Source of the DNA: Flavivirga rizhaonensis
GTDB lineage: Bacteria > Bacteroidota > Bacteroidia > Flavobacteriales > Flavobacteriaceae
Direction: 5' to 3'
DNA length: 64,000 bases
Assembly (NCBI RefSeq): GCF_004791695.1
Contig: NZ_SRSO01000019.1
Coordinates: 1-64,000 of the forward strand
Position 1 is the first letter of the stretch; the number at the start of each line of letters is the position of its first letter. Position numbers and translations under genes: made by a program. Below are positions 32,741 to 42,300 of the stretch, in pieces. A model generated the notes under the pieces. It was not told where the DNA came from, searched no databases, and saw nothing but the letters and a program-made list of their open reading frames with translations.

Positions 32741-34729
32741 ATGAAAAAGAAATATGTTATAGTATATGTTGTTTTTTACGTAGCCTTCGGGACGAGCTTT
32801 GTAAATGCACAAGAATTTAAGGAAATATCGGAAGCAGCAGGTATCTCAACTTTCTGCTATGATAACCGATTAATGAGTGGCGGTGTAGCCTTTATTGATT
32901 ATAATAATGATAACTATCAAGATATATTCGTTATTGGAGGAGAATTTAGCAATGCACTTTATAAAAACAACTGGGATGGAACGTTTACTGATGTATCTTC
33001 AGAGGCGGGATTAATCATGTCTGGAGTTGTTAGTATGGGGGTTACGGCTGGCGACATTGATAACGATGGCGATGATGATATTTTTATTACTACAAATGAA
33101 GATTCTCCAAATTTATTGTTTGAGAATAATGGTAATGGTACATTTTCCAATATATCCAAATTGGCTGGTATTACCCATACAGCTTGGAGTTCTTCTGCAA
33201 CACTAGGGGACTTTAATCTTGATGGCTTGTTAGATATTTACGTGGTAAATTATGTAGATTTTGTTAACCCTCCATTTGATTTAAACATTAGCGGTGGACA
33301 ATCTAATTTTCTATATCAGAATTTAGGAAATAATTTATTTAAGGAAGTTGCTACAGAAATGGGTGTTGCCGATATCGGCTGTGGGTTAGCTACTGCTTTT
33401 ACAGACTGTGATGCCGATGGAGATCTAGATATAGTGGTAGCCAATGATTTTGGTTATAAGTTTCAGCCTAACGAGCTTTACATCAATCAGTATCCGCAAC
33501 AAGGTTTTAGAAAATTAGGTGAAGAGGCACAAGTAGATGCGCAAATTAATGCCATGGGAGTCGCTATTGGAGATTATGATAAAGATTTAGATCTTGATTA
33601 CTATATCACTAATATGGGTGCTAATCCATTTTATGAGAATATTGATAGTATGATTTATCAAGATGTGAGTAAGGATAAAGATTTGGTAGTTTTAGACGGA
33701 ACAAGTTGGGGTACCGTATTTTTTGATTATGATAATGATACGAATTTGGATTTATTTGTGGCGAATGGCGAAATCTTCAAGTTAACCACCCAAAACCAAA
33801 AAAATAAGCTTTTCAGGGGCATGGGTAATGGTCTTTTTGAAGATATATCTGAAGAAACTAAAGTTGATAATCCAGAAAATTGTAGAGGTTTAAGTTGTGC
33901 AGATATAGATAATGATGGCGATTTGGATATTTTATTAGGTGTGGTATCAAATGATACAGGATCTGGTGCAAACACCTTGTTATATGAAAATGTATTACAA
34001 GATCAAAAACATCACTTGAAAGTTAAATTACAGGGTGTAAGCAGTAATCATAATGGTTATGGTAGTCGTATTACTATGATAACGAATGGAGAACAGCTCA
34101 TTAGAGAAGTAGATGGAGGCTCTAGTTATTTGTCTAGTCATGCAAATTCGGTGCATTTTGGCTTAGGGCAGAATACTATTGTAGATAAATTAATTGTGGA
34201 TTGGGTTGGTGGCGAACAAGATGTTTACACTAATATACCTGCCGATATTTCTATAAAAATAATACAAGGAAAAAGCAATTGGATTGAATTAAGAAATGAA
34301 ATAATAACTATCAAAGAAGGAGAAAATATAAACCTTGGTGGTAAAGTTTATAGTAATGAAGGTATTTATAAGCATATAGTTTTGGATGAACAAGGCAGGG
34401 ATAGTTTGCAGGTTGTAACTAGGCTGTTGATTGATAAAGAGGCAAATGTTGATACAGACCCAAATAATCAAAAAGCGTTGCTTTACCCCAATCCTATTTC
34501 AAAAAAGTCATTGTTAAAATATCATGTAAATGCTGAGGAAAGTCAAGTAGATATTACTGCCTCTGATTTGGTTGGTAGGACAACATTGCTTTACAGTGGT
34601 ATGAAACAGAGGGGCGACCACATTTTAAATCTAAATAATTTGACCAATTTTATATGGAGTTCAGGCGTGTATTTTTTTATTGTTAAAATTGGAGACAAGC
34701 AATATAATATTAAAGGTCTTGTTCCATGA
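32741..34729 (+). CDS. FG-GAP/UnbV repeat protein with T9SS sorting tail
   Basis: A 662-residue secreted protein. A signal peptide ends near VNAQ, then six or seven FG-GAP blades (DIDNDGDDD, DFNLDGLLD, DCDADGDLD) and an ASPIC/UnbV domain (about 420-510; GSSYLSSHANSVHFGLG). The C-terminus has a type A T9SS signal: YPNPISKKSLLKY, then SGVYFFIVKIGDKQYNIK. It is therefore exported by the type IX system to the surface or medium. It pairs with the preceding lipoprotein of the same architecture (65 bases apart). No catalytic motif was recognised; a glycan-handling role is inference. Confidence 0.85.
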   Translation: MKKKYVIVYVVFYVAFGTSFVNAQEFKEISEAAGISTFCYDNRLMSGGVAFIDYNNDNYQDIFVIGGEFSNALYKNNWDGTFTDVSSEAGLIMSGVVSMGVTAGDIDNDGDDDIFITTNEDSPNLLFENNGNGTFSNISKLAGITHTAWSSSATLGDFNLDGLLDIYVVNYVDFVNPPFDLNISGGQSNFLYQNLGNNLFKEVATEMGVADIGCGLATAFTDCDADGDLDIVVANDFGYKFQPNELYINQYPQQGFRKLGEEAQVDAQINAMGVAIGDYDKDLDLDYYITNMGANPFYENIDSMIYQDVSKDKDLVVLDGTSWGTVFFDYDNDTNLDLFVANGEIFKLTTQNQKNKLFRGMGNGLFEDISEETKVDNPENCRGLSCADIDNDGDLDILLGVVSNDTGSGANTLLYENVLQDQKHHLKVKLQGVSSNHNGYGSRITMITNGEQLIREVDGGSSYLSSHANSVHFGLGQNTIVDKLIVDWVGGEQDVYTNIPADISIKIIQGKSNWIELRNEIITIKEGENINLGGKVYSNEGIYKHIVLDEQGRDSLQVVTRLLIDKEANVDTDPNNQKALLYPNPISKKSLLKYHVNAEESQVDITASDLVGRTTLLYSGMKQRGDHILNLNNLTNFIWSSGVYFFIVKIGDKQYNIKGLVP

Positions 34730-35001
34730 TTTTTTCAATTAGAGGAAAGTATATAGCACCGTAAATGGTTAAAAATTAGTTATAACTATCATTGAAAATT
34801 ATGATAAAATCGAATTACCATCCAATTTTAGATGTAAATACCATTGCTTAAAAAAAATACAGTTGTTCATTTGAGTCATTATTATGAGACTATATCTACA
34901 GCTAAAAATATCTTTGTTATTCATATGGATTTTCGCTAGACCGTTCGATGAGTTATTATCATTGTTTTTTGGCGATTATATTTTAATTTAAAAGCATAAA
35001 T

Positions 35002-36585
35002 ATGCCATTGACTAAAAGAGTAACTACTTTACTAACTTTTTCTTCAAAACTAATAGTACAACTATTTATTTTGACATTTTTCATTTCATTAATTTCTTGT
35101 AATGAGACATCAAAATTAAAAACAAAAGACAAAAAAAACGCTTCTTTATTTAAACCAAATTGGGAATCCATAAAGAAGAATTACAAAGACCCTGAATGGT
35201 TTAACCAACAAAAGTTTGGAATTTTTATCCATTGGGGTGCTTATAGTGTCCCAGCATATGGTTCAGAATGGTATCCAAGGCTGATGTATATGGATACTGC
35301 TACATTTTCAGCACAACTAGGTCATGAAGAAAAGGGTCCCAACCATGTTTATAAACATCATTTGAAACATTGGGGTAACCCTAAGAAATTTGGATACAAA
35401 GATTTTATACCTCTTTTCAAAGGAGAAAAATTTGATGCAGACGAATGGATTGAATTGTTTAAAAAAGCAGGAGCTAGATATGTGGTTCCTGTTGCAGATC
35501 ATCATGACGGCTTCGCAATGTATAAATCAAATACAACACGTTGGAATGCATATGAAATGGGACCTAAACGCGATATTTTAGGAGAACTTTTTAAGGCAGG
35601 AAGAAGGAAGGGCATGATTATGGGAGCATCATCACATTATGCCTTTAACTGGTCGTTTTACAATAAAAAAAATCATTTTGATACAACGAACCCAGAATAT
35701 GCTGATTTGTATAGTCCAAAGGGAACAGACTTAACTGAGCCTGTATCAAAAGTGTTTAAAGAGACATGGTGGGCGAGAACTAAAGACGTTATTGATAATT
35801 ATCAACCCGATATTCTGTGGCTTGATTTTTATGTTGACATTCCAGATTTTGCTGAATACAGACCCAAATTAGCAGCCTATTATTATAATAAGGGTATTGA
35901 TTGGGGGAAGGAAGTCGTTTTACAAGATAAAAATTTTTCCCATGAAGCTTTCCCTGAAGGAACAGTAATTTATGATCTTGAAAGAGGCAAATTACCAGGA
36001 ATAAGAAAGTTACCTTGGCAAACGGATACATCTATTGGTAAGAATTCTTGGAGTTATGTAACTGATTGGGAATCAAAAACAGCGGATGAATTAGTAGATG
36101 ATCTTGTGGATATAGTTAGCAAAAATGGTTGTTTGTTGCTAAATGTTGGTCCAAAATCTGATGGAACTATTCCGCAAGATCAGCAAGACGTATTACTTAA
36201 AATTGGTAAATGGTTATCTGTCAATGGTTCAGCTATATACGATACGAAGTATTGGAAAATATTTGGAGAGGGACCAACAGAGGTGGCTAAAGGTCATCAT
36301 TCTGAAGCTAATAATGGTAAATTAACATCAAATGATATTCGTTTTACTACCAAGGGAGATAATATATATGCTATTGTTATGGATTGGCCAGAGAATAGTG
36401 AAGTTAATATTAAAAGTTTAAAAACGAAATCTGAATATGGAGATGTTAGAATAAAAAGCATAAAGCTGTTAGGTAGCCCTGAGGAAATAAAATGGGAACA
36501 AAATGATAGTGGACTAAATATACAATTGCCAGAGACGAAAGTTGGTGATTTTGCCCATACTTTGGAAATTAACCTAATGCCATAA
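35002..36585 (+). CDS. GH29 alpha-L-fucosidase / possible alpha-L-galactosidase lipoprotein
   Basis: A 527-residue GH29 enzyme with a long n-region and lipobox LISC (C33). Conserved blocks are KFGIFIHWGAYSVPAYGSEW, VPVADHHDGFAMY and the nucleophile region DILWLDF (D275), with a C-terminal beta-sandwich. GH29 enzymes remove alpha-L-fucose. L-galactose differs from L-fucose only by the 6-hydroxyl, and GH29 alpha-L-galactosidases are known from porphyran-type loci, so with GH117 and GH2 nearby that activity is plausible. It is a paralogue of the truncated gene at 1-212. The gaps of 270 bases before and 900 after suggest a single-gene unit. Confidence 0.88.
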   Translation: MPLTKRVTTLLTFSSKLIVQLFILTFFISLISCNETSKLKTKDKKNASLFKPNWESIKKNYKDPEWFNQQKFGIFIHWGAYSVPAYGSEWYPRLMYMDTATFSAQLGHEEKGPNHVYKHHLKHWGNPKKFGYKDFIPLFKGEKFDADEWIELFKKAGARYVVPVADHHDGFAMYKSNTTRWNAYEMGPKRDILGELFKAGRRKGMIMGASSHYAFNWSFYNKKNHFDTTNPEYADLYSPKGTDLTEPVSKVFKETWWARTKDVIDNYQPDILWLDFYVDIPDFAEYRPKLAAYYYNKGIDWGKEVVLQDKNFSHEAFPEGTVIYDLERGKLPGIRKLPWQTDTSIGKNSWSYVTDWESKTADELVDDLVDIVSKNGCLLLNVGPKSDGTIPQDQQDVLLKIGKWLSVNGSAIYDTKYWKIFGEGPTEVAKGHHSEANNGKLTSNDIRFTTKGDNIYAIVMDWPENSEVNIKSLKTKSEYGDVRIKSIKLLGSPEEIKWEQNDSGLNIQLPETKVGDFAHTLEINLMP

Positions 36586-36976
36586 TAAACAAAGAGTTTT
36601 TGTTTAATGGTTTTATTGGTGAAATATTTCTTAATTCACAATAATTATAGATGTAATTAATCATCAAATTCTCTGTTTACAAATCAATAAAGTAATTTTT
36701 AATAATAACACTTTTGTATGCTATTCGATGTTGCTTTCTTCCTCTTGAACTATTACCATCAGAGAATTTATTGATAACTTAAAGCAGATGTGATTCAATT
36801 TAGGTTTAATGATTTTTGTATTGTTTAACAAATCCAAGAACTAAGGAAATCCCAAAAATTTAAATAAACCAATTTAGAATTGAATATAACGCTCAACCAC
36901 GTAGGTATTTGTTTTTAAACTTATCTATAATTTATGCAAAGAAGGTTTTATAAATCTAATTAATATCTCTTTTTTA

Positions 36977-37254
36977 GTTGATAGACGATTTGCAAACGAA
37001 ACACTAACAGCTTCCGTAATTTGTATTCAAAACCTTAATGAAGGGGATGGCTTTGTAAGGCCAAAAATAGAATATTTAGTATTAAATAACCTCACAGCTT
37101 AGGAGCCGATTTGTTTTATGGAGACGAAAACAGACTGTTTGGACAGTTTAAATCATTGAATAGGATTAGTTTAGGCATGCAACTAGGAATTTATGCTTTT
37201 ATGGGCATGATGTTAAATATGGCCATTGAAAATGTATATTTAAAACCTTGTTAA
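36977..37254 (+). pseudogene. Decayed C-terminus of an outer-membrane beta-barrel protein
   Basis: Two frames read as one protein end. From 36977 the frame gives RRFANETLTASVICIQ and PKIEYLVLNNLTA up to a stop at 37100. The adjacent frame continues LGADLFYGDENRLFGQFK and ISLGMQLGIYAF to a stop at 37254. The pattern of a soluble-loop/strand alternation ending in an aromatic strand is typical of porin-like C-termini. The parent gene is otherwise absent. The remaining sequence from 36586 to 36976 shows nothing recognisable. Confidence 0.6.
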
Positions 37255-37301
37255 TATAAAGAATTCCTCGGCGTTTTGTGTCGGAGTTTTCAATGACATC
37301 A

Positions 37302-37331
37302 CAGTTCTTCGGAGAAATCAGAACTGCTTTT
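37302..37331 (+). terminator. Weak terminator-like hairpin
   Basis: CAGTTCT (37302-37308) pairs with AGAACTG (37320-37326), followed by CTTTTT. It lies 50 bases after the outer-membrane protein remnant and may be that gene's old terminator. Confidence 0.35.
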
Positions 37332-37450
37332 TGGCAGTCCTAGGAGAGGCAAACTATATGCGACTCAAAACAAGTTTTTTTATTGTAATAAGCTCTCTTA
37401 TAACCAAATTCTATCTTTTCATAAAAACTGTTGATAAAATATATGTAAGG

Positions 37451-37486
37451 ATTTAATCAAATATTCTACTTTTGCTTTGATTAAAT
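37451..37486 (+). promoter_or_regulatory. Palindrome over the thioredoxin reductase promoter
   Basis: Perfect 11-base arms ATTTAATCAAA (37451-37461) and TTTGATTAAAT (37476-37486) flank a 14-base spacer. TACTTTTG, which fits the Bacteroidetes -7 element TAnnTTTG, lies at 37467-37474 inside the spacer. This placement suggests an operator, though the binding protein is unknown. Confidence 0.5.
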
Positions 37487-37499
37487 ATTAATAAAGATT

Positions 37500-38480
37500 A
37501 TGTCTGATACAATAGAAAAGATTAAATGCTTAATTATAGGTTCGGGACCTGCTGGTTATACAGCAGCCATTTATGCAGCTAGGGCTAATATGTCGCCTGT
37601 TTTGTACCAGGGCACGCAACCTGGAGGTCAATTAACAACAACTAATGAAGTTGAAAATTTCCCAGGGTATCCTAACGGTATAACCGGGCCAGAAATGATG
37701 ATTGAATTACAAAAGCAAGCGGAGCGCTTTGAAACTGATGTGCGTGATGGTTGGGTTACAAAAGTTGATTTTTCTGGTGACGTGCATAAAGTATGGGTTA
37801 ATAATATTAAAGAAATCCATTGTGACACCGTTATTATTTCTACAGGGGCATCAGCCAAATATTTAGGTTTGGATTCTGAACAGAAATATTTAAAATTAGG
37901 TGGAGGTGTATCTGCATGTGCAGTATGTGATGGGTTCTTTTATAAAAATCAAGAAGTTGTTATAGTAGGAGCAGGAGATTCCGCATGTGAAGAAGCACAT
38001 TATTTATCTAAACTATGTACTAAGGTTACTATGTTGGTTAGACGAGATGAGTTTAGAGCGTCTAAAATTATGGCAGCTAGAGTTAAGAATACAGAGAATA
38101 TAGACATTCTTTTCAATACCGAAACAGATGAGGTTTTAGGTGATGGTCAAGTAGTAACCGGCGTAAGAGTTTTTAATAATAAAACGAATGAAAAACATGA
38201 AATTCCTGCTACAGGATTTTTTGTGGCTATTGGACATAAACCCAATACCGATATTTTTAAAGACTTTTTAGATTTAGATAAAACAGGGTATATTATTAAT
38301 AAACCGGGAACATCCAAAACAAATATAGAAGGTGTATTTGTATCTGGTGATGCTGCAGATCATGTTTATAGACAAGCAGTTACCGCAGCAGGAACAGGTT
38401 GTATGGCAGCTTTAGATGCTGAACGTTATTTGGCAGCTAAAGATTCTAATTTTGAAGTGTCAACTTCAAATTATAACTAG
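37500..38480 (+). CDS. trxB: Thioredoxin-disulfide reductase
   Basis: The 326-residue FAD/NADPH enzyme keeps thioredoxin reduced in the cytoplasm. It shows the FAD motif GSGPAGYTAAIYAARA, the redox pair in SACAVCDGFF, the NADPH motif GAGDSACEEA and the closing FAD block VSGDAADHVYRQAVTAAGTG. The length is typical. It is a housekeeping gene with no functional link to its polysaccharide-degrading neighbours. It is flanked on both sides by about 900 bases of decayed sequence, has its own palindromic promoter region and ends at a strong terminator, so it is transcribed alone. Confidence 0.97.
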   Translation: MSDTIEKIKCLIIGSGPAGYTAAIYAARANMSPVLYQGTQPGGQLTTTNEVENFPGYPNGITGPEMMIELQKQAERFETDVRDGWVTKVDFSGDVHKVWVNNIKEIHCDTVIISTGASAKYLGLDSEQKYLKLGGGVSACAVCDGFFYKNQEVVIVGAGDSACEEAHYLSKLCTKVTMLVRRDEFRASKIMAARVKNTENIDILFNTETDEVLGDGQVVTGVRVFNNKTNEKHEIPATGFFVAIGHKPNTDIFKDFLDLDKTGYIINKPGTSKTNIEGVFVSGDAADHVYRQAVTAAGTGCMAALDAERYLAAKDSNFEVSTSNYN

Positions 38481-38491
38481 TTAAAGAAATT

Positions 38492-38519
38492 TATACCAGT
38501 TCTCATATGAAATGGTAAT
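38492..38519 (+). repeat. Short dispersed palindromic repeat, copy B
   Basis: Matches copy A (561-588, opposite strand) at 24 of 28 bases. It lies 11 bases after the trxB stop and directly before the terminator hairpin. It is itself an imperfect palindrome. Confidence 0.5.
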
Positions 38520-38523
38520 ATAT

Positions 38524-38557
38524 AAAAAAGCCAAAGTAAAAACACTTTGGCTTTTTT
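38524..38557. terminator. Bidirectional terminator after trxB
   Basis: A 14-bp perfect stem (38524-38537 with 38544-38557), loop AAAAAC, contains AGCCAAAGT/ACTTTGGCT and ends in a T run. It closes the trxB transcript. Confidence 0.9.
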
Positions 38558-38736
38558 ATATTTTGTACCCGGTCTTAAGCGGGATGGTGATGCTCCCGAG
38601 GGTATAGAAGCATTAGAGATAGCCATCACAAACAATATTTGTTTTATGTAAGCCACATAAGGTTTGTCCTTTCTCTTGGAATTGGTTTTTCTTGCTATTT
38701 GCAGATGCACCTGTCAGGTTTCTTTAAACAAACCCT

Positions 38737-38993
38737 TCAGATACTGGTAAAACTGCCCATCAATAATTCTTTTACCTTGTGTGACCGCTTTTGCGGATCA
38801 TATCCTTGAATATGTGGCTCTTCATATAGAAATAGGGCTTTGGTCTGGTTTCCATTAAAAAGCATTGCCGAAACTATAGCAGTGGTAAGTGCTTGATTGT
38901 GGTGAATTTCCTGCAGTTATGCTCTTTATGGATCATTTTTTTTAAAATATCATCTACTATACAATAGATTCCTATAACTTTGTCCTGGAGCAT
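38737..38993 (-). pseudogene. IS982-like transposase N-terminal remnant, frameshifted
   Basis: From ATG at 38993 the minus strand reads MLQDKVIGIYCIVDDILKKM then IHKEH. After a frameshift it continues ALTTAIVSAMLFNGNQTKAL and KRSHKVKELLMG to a stop at 38737. The DK.I.IYC.VDD.LK start and the TTAIVSA..F.GN..KA block are what I recall of IS982-family transposase N-termini. The catalytic part is missing, so the element is dead. No terminal inverted repeats were identified. It lies in the decayed stretch after trxB. Confidence 0.6.
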
Positions 38994-39106
38994 TTTGAGT
39001 TGGGGGTTTTGTTTTGTAACTCTAAAATACTAAAACTTATTATCCTCCTTTTTTAGGAAACTCGGGTTAACTATAAAAAAATGCAATATTCTGCTTTTTT
39101 GCGCTA

Positions 39107-39343
39107 TACAAAGTATTGCATAAAAAAGGAGAATTAGGAGAACCTTATAATCAGTTTATGGCAGATACAAAACTAGAGATTGAACTTTATGATCTTGAAA
39201 ATGATAGATAGGAGTTTAACAATATAACGGATAATAAAAGCGAAGAAATTCAAAAAGTTAAGAGAGGGTTATCTCCTGATGTGAGTGATGAAGAAATTTT
39301 AAAGGATTGGGAAGCACGTCTTTTGAAAAATAAAATAAATTAA
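39107..39343 (+). pseudogene. Sulfatase C-terminal remnant
   Basis: One frame reads LHKKGELGEPYNQFMADTKL, then EIELYDLENDR, a TAG stop, EFNNITDNKSEEIQ and LSPDVSDEEILKDWEARLLK to a TAA at 39341-39343. The ELYDL.ND..E.NN pattern is the standard C-terminal signature of S1 sulfatases. The catalytic half with the cysteine motif is missing. It ends 33 bases before the second HTCS gene. It shows that an additional sulfatase gene once stood here. Confidence 0.75.
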
Positions 39344-39376
39344 ATTAGTTTCAATTTTAAAGAATAAAGTGTCTTT

Positions 39377-42300
39377 ATGTCTAGAATATTTCTTAAAATT
39401 TTTATTTTATTTTTTTATTGCATTAACGCTATTGCGCAAGATGAAATAATTAAATATTCTCAGAAATATACAATTTCGGAGGGGCTGGCGCATAATGGAG
39501 TTACTACAATGCTTGAAGATTCAAGAGGTTTTTTGTGGTTTGGTACATATGATGGGCTTAATAAGTTTGATGGCTATAATTTTCAAATTTTTAAAAACAC
39601 AATAGATAAGAATATATTAATAAGTAATAGGATTAGGTCATTATATGAGGATAATAATCACAATCTTTGGATTGGAACTGATGAAGGTATAACAATATAT
39701 AATTTTATAAATGAAGAATTCACAACAATATATTCAAATAAGCAAGTCAGTAATGCGGTTAAAGGACCAGTAATTAGAAAAATTTTTGGGGACAAATCTT
39801 CAAATCAGATATTATGCTTAACGGAAGGTGATGGTGTATTAGTTTTTGATAAGGATTCTAATTTTTTGAATCAGTATTTACCTCCAGTTGAAAAATTTGG
39901 AGATGATATATTTTTTTTAGATATCATGCCGTTAGGAAAAAAATCATATGTGTTTGCAACATCTAAGGGACTACTACTTTTCGATCTTTCTGAAAAAAAA
40001 TTCAAACAACTATTAAAGGACGAGGTGTCTTATACAAATGCTATTGTTAAAATTTCAGACCATTCCTTTTTAATAACTTTATTTAGAGGAGTAGCATTAG
40101 TAAAATACAATAACAAAGTTGACTACGATGATTTTAAACTAGATAAAAGGGCATTGCAGAGTTATAAGTTTAACAGCATCATGCTAAATGATTCTGGTGA
40201 GTTGTGGTTAGGCGAATTAAATGAAGGGATTATTCAAATTAACAACATAGATTCAATTGAGAAAGGGCTTCCAGTTAAAGTTGAGGGTTTTAAAGATAGC
40301 CTAAAATTATTACGTTCAAGTGGATTTATGTTAACATCTCAAAACATTTGCTGGTACGCAACTTTTAATGAAGGCATCTATAAATTTGATATAGTTGAGA
40401 GGCCTTTTGGAAGTTATAATGTAAGTATGGATTATGATTTTGGACTCGGTTCCAATAGTGTTACTCACATAGCTCCATTTGGTAAAAACCACGCCTTTAT
40501 ATCTGCTAGTCTTGGAGGTTTGTCTCTTTTCAACAGCGTGCTCAAGAAATTTGAACGGTTTCCTTTTAACTTATCTATTGGAAAAGAACAAAATGTTGGT
40601 AGTGTATTTGTAGACTCTAGGAAGAACGCTTGGATATACATTTCTGGTGAATCTAGCCTGTATAGATTCAGGAAAGGACATAGAGACTATGAAAAAGTTA
40701 AACTTGATAGTCTTAATATAACAACTGGTCCTAGGATACGTACATGTTCAGAGGATCAATATGGTAATATTTGGATTGCAGGAAATGAAGAAGTTTACAA
40801 GGTTTTAATAGATGCTGATGATAACGTTACTAAGGTTGAATATCTAAATGACAATCCTTTTTTTCAAAATAATAGAATAGCATTGCCTAGGCGTGTATAC
40901 TCAGATTTCATGTACAACTTTATCTGGATTGGGTCAAGTACTAATGGGCTATTTAGAATAACTAACAAAAAAGATACACCAATTGAAGAACTCATCATCC
41001 ATAACTTTGTTAATGATAAAAAAGATGAGCATTTATTGCCGAGTAATTTTGTGTCTTCAATTATTAGATTACCAAATGAGGATTTATGGATAGGAACAGA
41101 AGGTGGCGGTATTTGCAAGGTAATTAATAGTGATTCGATTCCTAAGTTTATACCCTTTACTGAAAAGGACGGATTGTCTAATAATGTGGTCAAAAACATA
41201 CTATACGACGAAAACTTTAATTTATGGATCCCTACCAACATTGGTTTAAATAAATTTGATACCAAAACCAATGAGTTTAGAAAATTCAACAAATCTGATG
41301 GTTTACCTTTTGAGGATTTTTGGTACGCAAGTGAAACATTAGATAATGGTACCATGATATTATCAGGTTTGGATGGCTTTTGTTATTTTAACCCTAAAGA
41401 TGTAAATACTAAAGAGAAACTCCCAAAATTACAATTTGAGAACTTTAAGATTTTTGATAAGAAAATAATCCCAGGGGATACATTAAATGGGAGGGTTGTA
41501 TTACAAAAAAGTATTGGTGTACTGGATAAAATCCAGCTAAAGCATAATGAAAATGTGTTTTCATTGGATTTAACGAGTTTACATTTTTCTAATGATAAAA
41601 ACCATTTAATAAAGTATAAATTATCACAGATAAATAAAGACTGGACTGTACTGCCATCAAGTCAAAAAACCATTTATTATAGCGGACTTCAACCTGGCGA
41701 TTACGAATTAACCGCTATGGCTTCAAATTCGTTAAATGAATGGACATCACCAAAAAAACTAAAAATAGAGATAATGCCATCTATATGGAATACTCATTTG
41801 GCATACTTTTTATATACACTTTTAGGCTTTCTGCTAATTTATTTGGTAATTCGGGTTATTTTGAAGATTCAGACTTTAAATCATAAAGTAGAAATTGAAC
41901 AGATGGAAATTGACAATGTTAAGGAAGTAAACGAGGCCAAATTAAGGTTTTTTTCAAATATTTCTCATGAAATAAAAACACCGCTAGCATTAATTTCAGG
42001 TCCTATGAATATATTATTAGAGCGTTTTAAGGGTAACCCAGATATTGGAGAGAAACTTAGTTTAATACAAAGACAATCTAAAAAAATACATCAGCTTATT
42101 GAACAGGTACATGATTTTAGGAAAACCGATGCAAATGCCCTGAAAATGAATTATACTAGGTTTAGCTTTAACTCATTTATGGATGAGCTCATAGGAGACT
42201 TCAATATGCTGGCAAAAAATGATAATAAAAAGTTAGAAGTTGAAGGCGAGAACAAAGTAATAATGGTATCTGCAGATAGAGATAAGTTGGAAAAAATCTT

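Noticed and set aside
38477..38710. 77-residue minus-strand open frame after trxB
   Set aside because: It runs through the bidirectional terminator and the palindromic repeat, so it is not a plausible gene.
40864..41355. 163-residue open frame on the minus strand
   Set aside because: It lies entirely inside the second HTCS gene in the opposite direction; composition is that of a shadow frame.
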